Notes: generated by a model not told the origin, from the letters alone. A stretch of DNA of 64,000 nt from Pseudoxanthomonas sp. X-1 (GCF_020042665.1 NZ_CP083376.1:3136001-3200000); one strand, 5' to 3'; positions 17,237 through 26,397 are shown, numbered from the stretch's first letter. Made by a program: numbers and translations.

Positions 17237-19318
17237 ATGGCAGCCAGCTTCGATGGGCTTCGATTCAGTCACTGGCGCACGGAGCACCGTCCGGAAGGCG
17301 TGGTCGTCCTGTGGCTGGACCGTCAGGACGCCTCGGTCAACGCCTTCTCGCAGGACGTGCTGATCGAGCTGGGCGACATTGTCGAACGCCTGGCCATCGA
17401 CCCGCCCAAGGGCGTGGTGGTGGCCTCGGCCAAGGCCAGCGGCTTCATCGCCGGCGCCGATCTGAAGGAGTTCCAGGAGTTCGACCGCCGCGGCACGGTC
17501 AACGACGCGATCCGGCGTGGCCAGATGGTGTTCCAGAAGCTGTCCGAGCTGCCCTGCCCGACCGTGGCGGCCATCCATGGCTTCTGCATGGGCGGCGGCA
17601 CCGAGATCTCGCTGGCCTGCCGCTATCGGGTGGCGTCCAACGATGCCTCCACCCGCATAGGCCTGCCCGAGACCAAGCTCGGCATCTTCCCCGGCTGGGG
17701 CGGCAGTGCGCGCCTGCCGCGCCTGATCGGCGCGCCGGCGGCGATGGACCTGATGCTCACCGGCCGCACCGTCTCGGCCAGCGCCGCGCGCGGCCTGGGC
17801 CTGGTCGACAAGGTCGTGGACAAGGCGGTGCTGATCGACACGGCCGTGTCGCTGGCGCTCAAGGGCACCGTGCGCCCGTTCAAGCAGCGCGCCACCGCGT
17901 GGGCCACCAACACCTGGCCGGCGCGCAAGCTGCTGGCGCCGCAGATGGCCAAGCAGGTCGCGCGCAAGGCGCGCAAGGACCAGTACCCGGCGCCCTACGC
18001 ACTGATCAACGTGTGGGAGCGCAGCGGCGGCCAGGGCATCGGCGCGCGCCTGGACGCCGAGCGCCGCGCGGTGGTCAAGCTGGCCGGCACGCCGACCGCG
18101 CGCAACCTGATCCGCATCTTCTTCCTCACCGAGCGCCTCAAGGGGTTGGGGGGCAAGGATGGCGGCGGCATGCCGCTGCCGGGCATCAAGCATGTGCATG
18201 TGGTGGGCGCCGGCGTGATGGGCGGCGATATCGCCGCCTGGTCGGCCTATAAAGGCTTCGAGGTCACCCTGCAGGACCGCGAGCAGCGCTTCATCGACCC
18301 GGCCATGACCCGCGCCCAGGCGCTGTTCGAGAAGAAGGTCAAGGACCCGGCCAGGCGTCCGGCCGTGGCCGCGCGCCTGAAGGCCGACCTGGCCGGCGCC
18401 GGCGTGGCCAGCGCCGACCTGGTGATCGAGGCGATCATCGAGAACCCGGAAGCCAAGCGCGCGCTGTACGAGACCCTGGAACCCAATCTCAAGCCCGACG
18501 CGCTGCTGACCACCAATACCTCCTCGATCCCGCTGGTCGAACTGCGCGAGCACATCGACAAGCCGGCGCAGTTCGGTGGCCTGCATTACTTCAACCCGGT
18601 GGCGATGATGCCGCTGGTGGAGATCGTGCAGCACGACAGCATCGCACCGGAGACCGTGCAGCGCCTGGCCGCATTCTGCAAGGCGCTGGACAAGTTCCCG
18701 GTGCCGGTGGCCGGCACGCCCGGCTTCCTGGTCAACCGCGTGCTGTTCCCGTACATGCTCGAGGCGGCCAACGCCTACGCCGAAGGCATTCCCGGCCCGG
18801 TGATCGACAAGGCGGCGGTGAAGTTCGGCATGCCGATGGGCCCGATCGAACTGATCGATACCGTCGGGCTGGACGTGGCCGCCGACGTGGGCAAGGAGCT
18901 TTCGCCCTTCCTCGGCCTGCAGGTGCCGGCGGCGCTGGCCACGGTCGAGCCGGACAAGCGCGGCAAGAAGGACGGCCAGGGCCTGTACAAGTGGGAGAAC
19001 GGACGCGCGGTCAAACCGGAGGTGCCCAAGGACTACCAGGCCCCGGCCGACCTCGAGGACCGCCTGATCCTGCCGCTGCTCAACGAGGCGGTGGCCTGCC
19101 TGCACGATGGCGTGGTGGCCGATGCCGACCTGCTCGATGCCGGCGTGATCTTCGGCACGGGCTTCGCCCCGTTCCGCGGCGGCCCGATCCAGCACATCCG
19201 CGCCGCCGGCGCCGACGCGCTGCTGGAACGCCTTCGCGCCCTGCAGGCGCGCCATGGCGACCGCTTCGCCCCGCGCCCGGGCTGGGACAACCCGGTGCTG
19301 CGCGAGCCGGTGGCGTAA
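17237..19318 (+). CDS. fused enoyl-CoA hydratase / 3-hydroxyacyl-CoA dehydrogenase (FadB/FadJ type)
   Basis: 693 residues from the ATG at 17237 (MAASFDGLRFSHW); an ATG at 17225 is equally open. The crotonase half contains the oxyanion-hole segment SGFIAGADLKEF and FCMGGGTEISLACRYR. The NAD-binding motif HVVGAGVMGGDIA is near residue 320, and the dehydrogenase catalytic histidine lies in GLHYFNPVAMMPLVEIV near 448. A duplicated 3HCDH C-terminal domain follows. It performs two consecutive steps of fatty-acid beta-oxidation. No thiolase gene is adjacent, so its partner is encoded elsewhere. It lies divergent to rpoE. Confidence 0.93.
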   Translation: MAASFDGLRFSHWRTEHRPEGVVVLWLDRQDASVNAFSQDVLIELGDIVERLAIDPPKGVVVASAKASGFIAGADLKEFQEFDRRGTVNDAIRRGQMVFQKLSELPCPTVAAIHGFCMGGGTEISLACRYRVASNDASTRIGLPETKLGIFPGWGGSARLPRLIGAPAAMDLMLTGRTVSASAARGLGLVDKVVDKAVLIDTAVSLALKGTVRPFKQRATAWATNTWPARKLLAPQMAKQVARKARKDQYPAPYALINVWERSGGQGIGARLDAERRAVVKLAGTPTARNLIRIFFLTERLKGLGGKDGGGMPLPGIKHVHVVGAGVMGGDIAAWSAYKGFEVTLQDREQRFIDPAMTRAQALFEKKVKDPARRPAVAARLKADLAGAGVASADLVIEAIIENPEAKRALYETLEPNLKPDALLTTNTSSIPLVELREHIDKPAQFGGLHYFNPVAMMPLVEIVQHDSIAPETVQRLAAFCKALDKFPVPVAGTPGFLVNRVLFPYMLEAANAYAEGIPGPVIDKAAVKFGMPMGPIELIDTVGLDVAADVGKELSPFLGLQVPAALATVEPDKRGKKDGQGLYKWENGRAVKPEVPKDYQAPADLEDRLILPLLNEAVACLHDGVVADADLLDAGVIFGTGFAPFRGGPIQHIRAAGADALLERLRALQARHGDRFAPRPGWDNPVLREPVA

Positions 19319-19398
19319 GTCGCGCTACGGCGGTACGTGACTTGGCGACACGCTGTCGGGTAACCGCGGCTTACAAACTCGTCACTCCGGAGGATGCA

Positions 19399-19488
19399 GG
19401 AAGTGCGTGCTGGCGGACGCATGTCTGACCTTCCAGCGCCTCTGGATCAGCGGGACAGCCGTTGGGCTCCCGCCTTCGCGGAACGACG
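19399..19488 (+). repeat. dispersed repeat, second family, copy 1
   Basis: Begins ggaagtgcgtgctggcggac and continues gcatgtctgaccttccagcg. The same phrase occurs on the minus strand at 49441-49550 with a few changes. A degenerate ctcccgccttcgcggaacgacg block follows, the counterpart of the gattcccgcgttcgccggaatg block there. The whole gap 19319-19685 shows no gene otherwise. Confidence 0.65.
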
Positions 19489-19685
19489 ATAGAAGGTTCG
19501 CGGCCGGTTTCGCGCGCAAAGCACGCTGCGCGAGGAGCGCGGCGTCAGCGCTCGCCCGGGCAGGCGCGCACGAACCGACTTCATCCGCATCCGATCTCGA
19601 GCACACCTGCCGGCGCTGCCGCCCGGCGGCGCGTTGCGGCATCATGGCGCCTCAGCCCTGACGAAAGACCGCGAGCCGATCGCCC

Positions 19686-19859
19686 ATGTTCAATCTGTCC
19701 CCACCGACCTCCGGCATGTTCTTCCTCTCGCTGCTGCTCGGCGGCCTGGGCGTGGCGGCCAAGCTGCACTACATCCCGGCGCTGGTGCCGTACGCGTTCT
19801 GGCTGGTCTGCGCCGGGCTGGTCGTGCTGCTGATCGGCAACCTGTTCAAGGGGCTGTAG
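19686..19859 (+). CDS. 57-residue membrane miniprotein
   Basis: ATG at 19686, TAG at 19857-19859. The product starts MFNLSPPTSGMFFLSLLLGG and ends LLIGNLFKGL. It has two hydrophobic helices (about 10-24 and 33-54) separated by AAKLHYIPALVP, a pattern typical of real small membrane proteins and unlike the Arg/Ala/Pro-rich translations of non-coding DNA here. I know similar short proteins as hypotheticals in this family, but no function. The gene converges on 19886-20512 with 26 bases between. No clear Shine-Dalgarno sequence is visible. Confidence 0.72.
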   Translation: MFNLSPPTSGMFFLSLLLGGLGVAAKLHYIPALVPYAFWLVCAGLVVLLIGNLFKGL

Positions 19860-19885
19860 GCGTTACGCCAGCACAAGCCTCTGGC

Positions 19886-20512
19886 TCAGCAACCCATCGC
19901 GATGGGTACATCGAATTCCAGGTCGACCACCCACTCCGCGCCGTCCCAGCGCTGCACCTGCATGCGAAGCAGGCTCGGGGCGACATAGGACGCGCCCTGT
20001 CCGGCATGCGAGACGGCCTTGGCCAGCGTGATCCACTTCCCTTCGCCGCCATGGGCCCGCACCGCGGCTAGCAGCTCGGCCTGACCGAACGACGGGAAGC
20101 AGCTGGCTTGCTGCGGCGTGGGCGGTGGAATGTCGAAGCGCCCGTCACCCGGGTCGGCGATGGACTGCCAGGCCGTCGTGCAGTGCTTCCAGTCCAGCAG
20201 ATCCAGATGCGGCCCCTCGTCACCGAGCGCCAGACTCGTTTGGTACTGGAAACGGATCCGGAGCTTCTCGCGCGGCGCATCTTCGCCCTGCTCCACCTCG
20301 ACCGTGTGCACGCTGCCGCCAAGCTCGGGCTCCAGCGTGTAGCGACGCTGCAAGGGCGGGGCCTGCTTCCAGAGCGCCGCCGGCGCCTGATCCGTCCACA
20401 CTTCGATGCGGCGAATCTCCGCCTGCGCCGACGGCGACATCGGCAGCGCCAGACAGAGGCAGACCGCCAGCCACACTCCCCGAACTTGCCCGAGGAGCAG
20501 GCGCGCACTCAC
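19886..20512 (-). CDS. secreted protein of unknown function
   Basis: 208 residues starting at a GTG whose GTGA overlaps the pilZ stop, so it belongs to the holB-pilZ transcript. The N-terminus (GVWLAVCLCLALPMSPSAQA) is a clear Sec signal peptide with cleavage expected near residue 32. The mature part is beta-rich with scattered aromatics (RIRFQYQTSLALGDEGPHLDL) and three cysteines, one close to the C-terminus (IAMGC). I recognise no domain. It could be a periplasmic protein related to pilus or envelope function by location only. Confidence 0.75.
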   Translation of the reverse strand: MSARLLLGQVRGVWLAVCLCLALPMSPSAQAEIRRIEVWTDQAPAALWKQAPPLQRRYTLEPELGGSVHTVEVEQGEDAPREKLRIRFQYQTSLALGDEGPHLDLLDWKHCTTAWQSIADPGDGRFDIPPPTPQQASCFPSFGQAELLAAVRAHGGEGKWITLAKAVSHAGQGASYVAPSLLRMQVQRWDGAEWVVDLEFDVPIAMGC

Positions 20513-20856
20513 ATCGTGTGCGTCGGCTTGTCGGCGTTGAGGGTGCCGGCCAGCAGGGTCTCGATGCGGTTGCGGACCGCGTCGCCCTCGCCGCCTTCGC
20601 TGAACTGCACGCCGATGCCGGCGGTGCGGGCGCCCTGCGCGCCGACCGGCGTCACCCAGATCACCTTGCCGGCCACCGGCAGGCGTTCGCTGGATTCGGG
20701 CAGGGTCAGCAGCACGAACACCTCGTCGCCGAGGAAGTAGCGCTTGGGCGTGGGCACGAAGATGCCGCCGTTGCGCACGAACGGAATGTAGGCGCTGTAC
20801 AGCTGGGCCTTGTCCTTCACCATCAGCGACAGGATGCCGCCCTTTGTTGCATTCAT
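20509..20856 (-). CDS. pilZ: PilZ domain type IV pilus assembly protein
   Basis: 115 residues with the compact PilZ fold of the pilus-biogenesis type (LYSAYIPFVRNGGIFVPT, then GDEVFVLLTLPES). It lacks the RxxxR and D/NxSxxG motifs needed for cyclic-di-GMP binding, as is normal for PilZ sensu stricto, which acts through protein contacts with PilB and FimX-like partners. The position behind holB and the four-base overlap with it match the usual tmk-holB-pilZ order. Confidence 0.93.
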   Translation of the reverse strand: MNATKGGILSLMVKDKAQLYSAYIPFVRNGGIFVPTPKRYFLGDEVFVLLTLPESSERLPVAGKVIWVTPVGAQGARTAGIGVQFSEGGEGDAVRNRIETLLAGTLNADKPTHTM

Positions 20857-21812
20857 CCTCGTCCTCCGTTCGACGCATCACGCGTGCCGCGCCAGGCAAG
20901 CAACAGGTCCACGATCGCCAGGTCGGCGCGCACCGTGGTGCGCAGCAGGTCGCGCGTGCGGTTGGCCGCATCGAACCACGCGGCCAGCTTGTTCAATCGC
21001 GCCGGATCGGTCAAGGCCGCCTCGGTCGACTGCGTCAGCGCCAGCTCGGCGGCGAAGCGCAGGCGCAGCGCGGCGTGCTCGTCGCCGGCCCAGCGCTGGG
21101 CGGTCTCCACCGCCGACACCTGACCGCGCTCGAGCTTGGCCAGGTCGCCGGCGACCTCGCGGCGCAGCGCCATGCCGCCCTCGGCCAGCCACGACAGCGC
21201 CAGGCCGGGATGCCCGCGCGCGGCGTCCAGCGCCTCGGCCGCCGCGCCCTGCGGATAGTCCTGCGCCGCCAGCCAGGCCAGCGCCTCCTCGCGCGCCGGC
21301 ATGCGGATCTCCAGGCGCTGGCAGCGGCTGCGGATGGTGGCCGGCAGGCGCATGGGCTCGGCGCTGAGCAGCCACAGATAGCGGCCGGGCTGGGGCTCCT
21401 CCAGGGTCTTGAGCAGGGCGTTCCAGGCCGCGGTGTTGACCGCGTCGGCCGGATCGATGATCGCCACCTGCGCGCGGCCATACTGCGGGGTCAGCGAGAG
21501 CTTCTGCGAGAGCTCACGGATCTGGTCGATCACGATCTCGGTGCGCAGCTTGGTGCCATCGCGCGTGGGGATGAAAGACACCCGCTGCAGGTCCGGATGA
21601 GTACCGGCATCGATCAGCTGGATATCGCGGTTGTCGCCGTCGGGCGCGCCCGCGCTGAGCACGTACCGCGCCAGGCGCTCGGCGACCGCGCGCTTGCCCA
21701 CGCCCGCCGGACCGGCCAGCACCAGCGCATGGCCCAGCCGCCCGGCCTGCAGCGCGGCCAGCGCCTGATCGTAGGCGCGCTGCTGCCAGGGTGTGAACGC
21801 GGCCGCGCTCAT
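20853..21812 (-). CDS. holB: DNA polymerase III subunit delta prime
   Basis: 319 residues. The clamp-loader AAA+ core has a P-loop GPAGVGKRA (34-42) with arginine after the lysine, which fits a subunit that does not hydrolyse ATP. The sensor region has SRCQRLEIRMP. The Cys4 zinc module typical of DnaX and many delta-prime proteins is absent, as the protein has one cysteine. It works with DnaX (40111-41979) to load the sliding clamp. Overlaps tmk by four bases. Confidence 0.95.
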   Translation of the reverse strand: MSAAAFTPWQQRAYDQALAALQAGRLGHALVLAGPAGVGKRAVAERLARYVLSAGAPDGDNRDIQLIDAGTHPDLQRVSFIPTRDGTKLRTEIVIDQIRELSQKLSLTPQYGRAQVAIIDPADAVNTAAWNALLKTLEEPQPGRYLWLLSAEPMRLPATIRSRCQRLEIRMPAREEALAWLAAQDYPQGAAAEALDAARGHPGLALSWLAEGGMALRREVAGDLAKLERGQVSAVETAQRWAGDEHAALRLRFAAELALTQSTEAALTDPARLNKLAAWFDAANRTRDLLRTTVRADLAIVDLLLAWRGTRDASNGGRG

Positions 21813-22456
21813 GCCTGCGTGTCCAGCCAGGCCTGCACGGCCTCACGCACGGCGGCCGCCACGTCCTGCGGCGACTGCGCCGCGTCGATCACGCGGAAAC
21901 GCTGCGGGAAGGCCTGCGCGCGCCGGCGATAGCCTTCGCGTACCCGTTCGAAGAAGTCGTCCTGCTCGCGCTCGATGCGGTCCGGCCACAGGTCGCGGCC
22001 GGCGGTGCGCGCGCGGCCCACGCGCACGTCCAGGTCCAGCAGCAGGGTCAGCGCCGGCGCCACATGCACCACGCGCTGCTCCAGGTCTTCCACCAGCGCG
22101 CGATCCAGACCGCGCCCATGTACCTGGTAGGCGTAGCTGGAATCGGTGAAGCGGTCGCTCACCACCCAGGCGCCACGCGCCAGCGCCGGAGCGATCACGC
22201 GCTGCACGTGCTGGGCGCGCGCGGCGAACATCAGCAGCAGTTCGGCCTCCGGCGCCAGGGCCTCGTCGCCCGGCTGCAGCACGATGTCGCGCATGCGCTC
22301 GGCCAGCGGCGTGCCGCCGGGTTCGCGGGTCAGCAGCACCTCGTGTCCGGCCGCCTGCAGGGTCTCGCGGATCGCGCCCAGCGCGCTGGTCTTGCCGGCA
22401 CCCTCGCCGCCTTCCAGGCTGAGGAAGTGCCGGTGCTCGAGCGGACGCGGGCTCAC
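21809..22456 (-). CDS. tmk: thymidylate kinase
   Basis: 215 residues. P-loop LEGGEGAGKTSALGAI (14-29), the DR motif in WVVSDRFTDSSYAYQ and a lid with arginines (RVGRARTAGRDLWPDRIE). It phosphorylates dTMP to dTDP. Four-base overlaps with mltG upstream and holB downstream place it in the tightly coupled mltG-tmk-holB-pilZ unit. Confidence 0.96.
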   Translation of the reverse strand: MSPRPLEHRHFLSLEGGEGAGKTSALGAIRETLQAAGHEVLLTREPGGTPLAERMRDIVLQPGDEALAPEAELLLMFAARAQHVQRVIAPALARGAWVVSDRFTDSSYAYQVHGRGLDRALVEDLEQRVVHVAPALTLLLDLDVRVGRARTAGRDLWPDRIEREQDDFFERVREGYRRRAQAFPQRFRVIDAAQSPQDVAAAVREAVQAWLDTQA

Positions 22457-23580
22457 GGCTGCCTGGCCCGGGCGTCCTGCGCCGGGGCGGCCTGGACATC
22501 ACCGGGCGCCGGGGCGGCATCCTCCGGCAGCGGCGGGCGACGCAGGCGGTCCAGGTACTGGCGCACGGCCGCGTTGTGCTGGTCCAGCGTGGCCGAGAAC
22601 ACATGCCGTCCGCTGCCATCGCCCAGCGCCACGAAGTACAGCGCATCGCCATCGGCCGGATGCAGCGCGGCGTCCAGCGCCGCGCGGCCGGGCATGGCGA
22701 TCGGGGTGGGCGTCAGGCCGGTGCGGGTGTAGGTGTTGTACGGCGTGTCGGTGGTGAGGTCGCTGCGGCGGATGTTGCCGTCGTAGCGGCTGCCGATGCC
22801 GTAGATCACGGTCGGGTCGGTCTGCAGCTTCATGCCCAGCCGCAGGCGACGCACGAACACGCCGGCGATCCGCGCGCGCTCCTCGGCGATGCCGGTCTCC
22901 TTCTCCACGATCGAGGCCAGGACCAGCGCCTGCTCGGGCGAGTCCAGCGGCAGCTCCGGCGCCCGGGTGGCCCACAGCGCCGCCAGCGTCTTGTCCATGG
23001 CCTCGTGGGCGCGCTTGAGCACCTCCAGGTCCGAATCCCCGCGCGCGTAGAGATAGGTCTCCGGCAGGAAACGACCCTCCGGATGTTGCCCCGGGTAGCC
23101 CAGCCGGGCCATCAACGCCGCATCGTCCAGCTGCGTGGTCTCGTGACGCAGCGGCGTGGCCGCGTTGAGCGCGGCGCGCAGCTGGCGGATGTTCCAGCCT
23201 TCCACGATGGTGAAGCGGTACTGGATCGTGCGGCCCGCACGCATGGCCTGCAGCAGCGAACGCGGGGTGGTCACGCCGGGCTCGAGCGCGTACTCGCCGA
23301 CCTTGAGCTTGCCGGCCGCGTCCAGACGGCGCGCCAGCAGCTGCCATTCGATGTCCGCCCCGGTCGTGATGCCCTGCGCACGCAGGTGCGCCAGCACGCC
23401 GCGGAAACTGTCGCCCTGGCGCACCTGCGCGACCTGGTCGGGCTTCAGGCCCGGCAGCGGCTGCGACTGGAAGGCCTGGTAGTGCTGCCAGCCCCACACG
23501 CCGACGGCGGCCACGGCCAGCGCCAGCAGCACGACGATGAACACGAGGGCGCGGCAACCGCGCTTGCAACCTGACGCCAC
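22453..23580 (-). CDS. mltG: endolytic murein transglycosylase MltG
   Basis: 375 residues from a GTG at 23580. One N-terminal membrane segment (about 10-31), a LysM-like region, then the YceG catalytic domain with PEGRFLPETYLYARG and ASIVEKETG (222-230) holding the catalytic glutamate. A Pro/Ala-rich tail follows residue 350. It cuts nascent glycan strands and helps set their length. Lies between pabB and tmk as in many proteobacteria. Confidence 0.95.
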   Translation of the reverse strand: MASGCKRGCRALVFIVVLLALAVAAVGVWGWQHYQAFQSQPLPGLKPDQVAQVRQGDSFRGVLAHLRAQGITTGADIEWQLLARRLDAAGKLKVGEYALEPGVTTPRSLLQAMRAGRTIQYRFTIVEGWNIRQLRAALNAATPLRHETTQLDDAALMARLGYPGQHPEGRFLPETYLYARGDSDLEVLKRAHEAMDKTLAALWATRAPELPLDSPEQALVLASIVEKETGIAEERARIAGVFVRRLRLGMKLQTDPTVIYGIGSRYDGNIRRSDLTTDTPYNTYTRTGLTPTPIAMPGRAALDAALHPADGDALYFVALGDGSGRHVFSATLDQHNAAVRQYLDRLRRPPLPEDAAPAPGDVQAAPAQDARARQP

Positions 23581-23718
23581 GGCGGGATCGGGTGGTGAGA
23601 GAAGTGGGCGGCAGGATACCAGCCGGAGAATCGCGTGCAGAGGAACGAGCAGCGAGGGGGAGCCGGCTTCGGTCCCGCCTTCACTCGTTCCTGGTTCCTC
23701 CTTCCCGTTCCTGCCGCC

Positions 23719-25077
23719 TCACTCCTGCCCCAGCGCCAGCAGCATCCCGCGCGCCTTGGCCCGGGTCTCGCCCAGCTCGGCCTGCGGGTCGGAATCGATC
23801 ACGATGCCGGCGCCGGTGCGGAAGCGCAGCGTGGTGCCGTGGGCGTCTTCGTCCAGCTGCGCGCTGCGGATCAGGATGTTGAGGTCCATGTCGCCATCGC
23901 GCCCCAGCCAGCCGAATGCGCCGGTATAGGCTCCGCGCGGGGTCCGTTCCAGCTCGGCGATGATCTGCATGCAGCGCACCTTGGGACACCCGGTGATGGT
24001 GCCGCCGGGAAAGGTCGCGGCGATCACCTGCCCCGGCGTGACCCCGGCGCGCAGCCGGCCGCGTACGTTGCTGACGATGTGATGCACGTGGGCGTAGCTT
24101 TCCACCGTCATCAGCTCGTCGACCTCGACGCTGCCGGGCGCGCACACGCGGCCCAGGTCGTTGCGCTCCAGGTCGATCAGCATCACGTGCTCGGCGCGTT
24201 CCTTGGGATGGCCGACCAGCTCGCGGATGCGCGCGGCATCGTCGTCGCCTGCGAAGCGCGGGCGGGTGCCGGCGATCGGGCGTGTTTCCACCACGCCGTC
24301 GCGCACCGACACTAGGCGCTCCGGCGAGGCGCTGACCACGGCGTGTCCGTCGTACTGGAACAGCCCGGCGAACGGCGCCGGATTGCTGGCCCGGAGCCGC
24401 GTGTACAGCGCGGCCGGCTCCAGCCGCGGCGCGAACCGCGCCTGCCAGCCGCGCGAGAGATTCACCTGGAACACATCGCCGGCGGCGAGGTAGTCCAGGA
24501 TGCGGCGCACGCCCTCTGTGAAGCGCTCGGGCGCGTCCTCGTGCAGCGCCTCGGGCGCGTGCCAGACAGGCGCCTGCAGCGTCGCCGCCCGCGCCAGATC
24601 CGCGGCGATCAGGTCCAGCAGCGCCTCGCATCCGGGCTCGGCCACGGCCACGCAGCGGCCGCTCGCGCGATCGCGCAATACCGCGCCGGGACACCGCAGC
24701 GCCAGGGCCACCGGACCGGCGCCCTCGCCCTGCGGCAAGGCCAGCACCGGCTCGACCTGTGAGGCCAGCTCGTAATCCAGCATCAGCGCCCAGCCGCCGT
24801 GGAACGGCCACGGCGAGGCCGCGCGCGCCGTGCGCAGCGGCTGCCACGCGGCATCGAGGAGTTCGAGGAAATCACCCTCCAGCGGCGCGCCGTCCAGCGT
24901 GCGGGTCGCGCCATCGCCTTCCAGGCGCAGGCCTTCGCCCGTGCTCGCCAGCAGCAGGTCCCAGCGCCCGTGCACCGTGCCCGAGGCGACCGACTCCATC
25001 AGCAGCGGATAGCGCGCCGACGCGCTGCGCTGCAGGGCCAGCAGGTCGGTGTCGCCGGGCAGTTCGTGGATCAGCAT
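23719..25077 (-). CDS. pabB: aminodeoxychorismate synthase component I
   Basis: 452 residues from the ATG at 25077 (MLIHELPGD); the frame runs upstream through a hairpin repeat, so the longer start is rejected. The chorismate-binding domain has FQVNLSRGWQARF, ETRPIAGTRPR, LIDLERNDLGRV and FPGGTITGCPKVR, including the catalytic lysine of the PIAGT-type loop region. It makes aminodeoxychorismate from chorismate for folate synthesis with glutamine amidotransferase PabA, which is not in this window. Lies between fabF and mltG, as in related genomes. Confidence 0.93.
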   Translation of the reverse strand: MLIHELPGDTDLLALQRSASARYPLLMESVASGTVHGRWDLLLASTGEGLRLEGDGATRTLDGAPLEGDFLELLDAAWQPLRTARAASPWPFHGGWALMLDYELASQVEPVLALPQGEGAGPVALALRCPGAVLRDRASGRCVAVAEPGCEALLDLIAADLARAATLQAPVWHAPEALHEDAPERFTEGVRRILDYLAAGDVFQVNLSRGWQARFAPRLEPAALYTRLRASNPAPFAGLFQYDGHAVVSASPERLVSVRDGVVETRPIAGTRPRFAGDDDAARIRELVGHPKERAEHVMLIDLERNDLGRVCAPGSVEVDELMTVESYAHVHHIVSNVRGRLRAGVTPGQVIAATFPGGTITGCPKVRCMQIIAELERTPRGAYTGAFGWLGRDGDMDLNILIRSAQLDEDAHGTTLRFRTGAGIVIDSDPQAELGETRAKARGMLLALGQE

Positions 25078-25102
25078 GGAGGCATCGTCATCCCGCAACG
25101 CA

Positions 25103-25134
25103 CATCGGGAGCGGCCTTGAGGCCGCTCCCGATG
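25103..25134. repeat. perfect hairpin between fabF and pabB
   Basis: catcgggagcggcc and its complement flank a ttga loop. With no T-run it is more like a REP-type element than an intrinsic terminator. It could still stabilise the 3' end of the fabF message. Confidence 0.6.
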
Positions 25135-25158
25135 CGGGTGTTGCATGGCGCGGCATGC

Positions 25159-26397
25159 TCAGAGGCGCTTGAACACCAGCGTGCCGTTGGTCCCGCCGAA
25201 GCCGAAGCCGTTGGACATGGCCACGTCGATCTTCTTCTCGCGCGCCACGTTGGGCACGTAGTCCAGATCGCAGCCCTCGCCCGGGTTGTCCAGGTTGATG
25301 GTCGGCGGGATCACGCCCTCGTGCAGCGCCATCACCGAGAAGATGGCTTCCACGCCGCCGGCGGCGCCGAGCAGGTGACCGGTCATCGACTTGGTCGAGC
25401 TGACCATCATCTTGTAGGCGTGATCGCCCATGGCGCGCTTCATCGCCAGGGTCTCGGCCACGTCGCCCAGCGGCGTGGAGGTGCCATGCGCGTTGAGGTA
25501 GGCGACCTCTTCCGGGTTCACGCCGGCATCCTTCATCGCCATGGTCATGCAGCGCGCCGGGCCGTCGCCGTCCTCGCTGGGCGCAGTCATGTGCCAGGCG
25601 TCCTGGCTGGCGCCGAAGCCGGCCAGCTCGCAGTAGATGCGCGCGCCGCGGGCCTTGGCGTGTTCGTACTCCTCGATCACCAGGATGCCGGCGCCGTCGC
25701 CCATGACGAAGCCGTCGCGCTCGGCGTCCCACGGCCGCGAGGCGCGGGTCGGATCGTCGTTGCGGGTGGACATGGCCTTCATCGAACAGAAGCCGGCCAT
25801 CGAGGTCGGCGAGGAGCCGCGCTCGGCGCCGCCGCAGACCATCACGTCGGCATCGCCGTACTGGATGGTGCGCATGGCCATGCCGATGGAGTGGTTGGCC
25901 GTCGCGCACGCCGACACGGCCGAGAAGCCAGGCCCTTTCAGACCCTTCATGATGCTCAGGTGGCCCGGCAGCATGTTGATGATCGTGCTGGGGATGTAGA
26001 ACGGCGAGACCTTGCGCGCGCCGCCCTCCAGGTACTTCTCGGTCTGCTGCTCGATGCCCAGGATGCCGCCGATGCCCGAACCGACCATCGCGCCGATGCG
26101 CTCGGCGTTGGCTTCGGTGACTTCCAGGCCCGAGTCCTGGAGCGCCATCAGCGAGGCCGCCACGCCGTAATGGATGAAGGCATCCATCTTCTTGGCGTCC
26201 TTGGGATGGATGAACTGGCTGATGTCCAGATCCCGCACCTCGCCGCAGATGCGGGTGGCGAAGGTCGAGGCATCGAACGAGGTCAGCGGACCGATGCCCG
26301 AACGGCCATTCTTGATGCCGTCCCAGCTGGAAACCAGATCGTTGCCCAGCGGCGAGACCATGCCCATGCCGGTAACGACGACGCGACGTCGGCTCAT
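25159..26397 (-). CDS. fabF: beta-ketoacyl-ACP synthase II
   Basis: 412 residues. The Cys-His-His triad is C164 (VSACATANHS), H304 (NAHGTSTPLGD) and H341 (MTGHLLGAAGG); K336 is in SSTKSM. It condenses malonyl-ACP with acyl-ACP, including the C16:1 to C18:1 step. Downstream of acpP with 128 bases between; a hairpin in that gap may set the ratio of the two. Confidence 0.97.
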   Translation of the reverse strand: MSRRRVVVTGMGMVSPLGNDLVSSWDGIKNGRSGIGPLTSFDASTFATRICGEVRDLDISQFIHPKDAKKMDAFIHYGVAASLMALQDSGLEVTEANAERIGAMVGSGIGGILGIEQQTEKYLEGGARKVSPFYIPSTIINMLPGHLSIMKGLKGPGFSAVSACATANHSIGMAMRTIQYGDADVMVCGGAERGSSPTSMAGFCSMKAMSTRNDDPTRASRPWDAERDGFVMGDGAGILVIEEYEHAKARGARIYCELAGFGASQDAWHMTAPSEDGDGPARCMTMAMKDAGVNPEEVAYLNAHGTSTPLGDVAETLAMKRAMGDHAYKMMVSSTKSMTGHLLGAAGGVEAIFSVMALHEGVIPPTINLDNPGEGCDLDYVPNVAREKKIDVAMSNGFGFGGTNGTLVFKRL

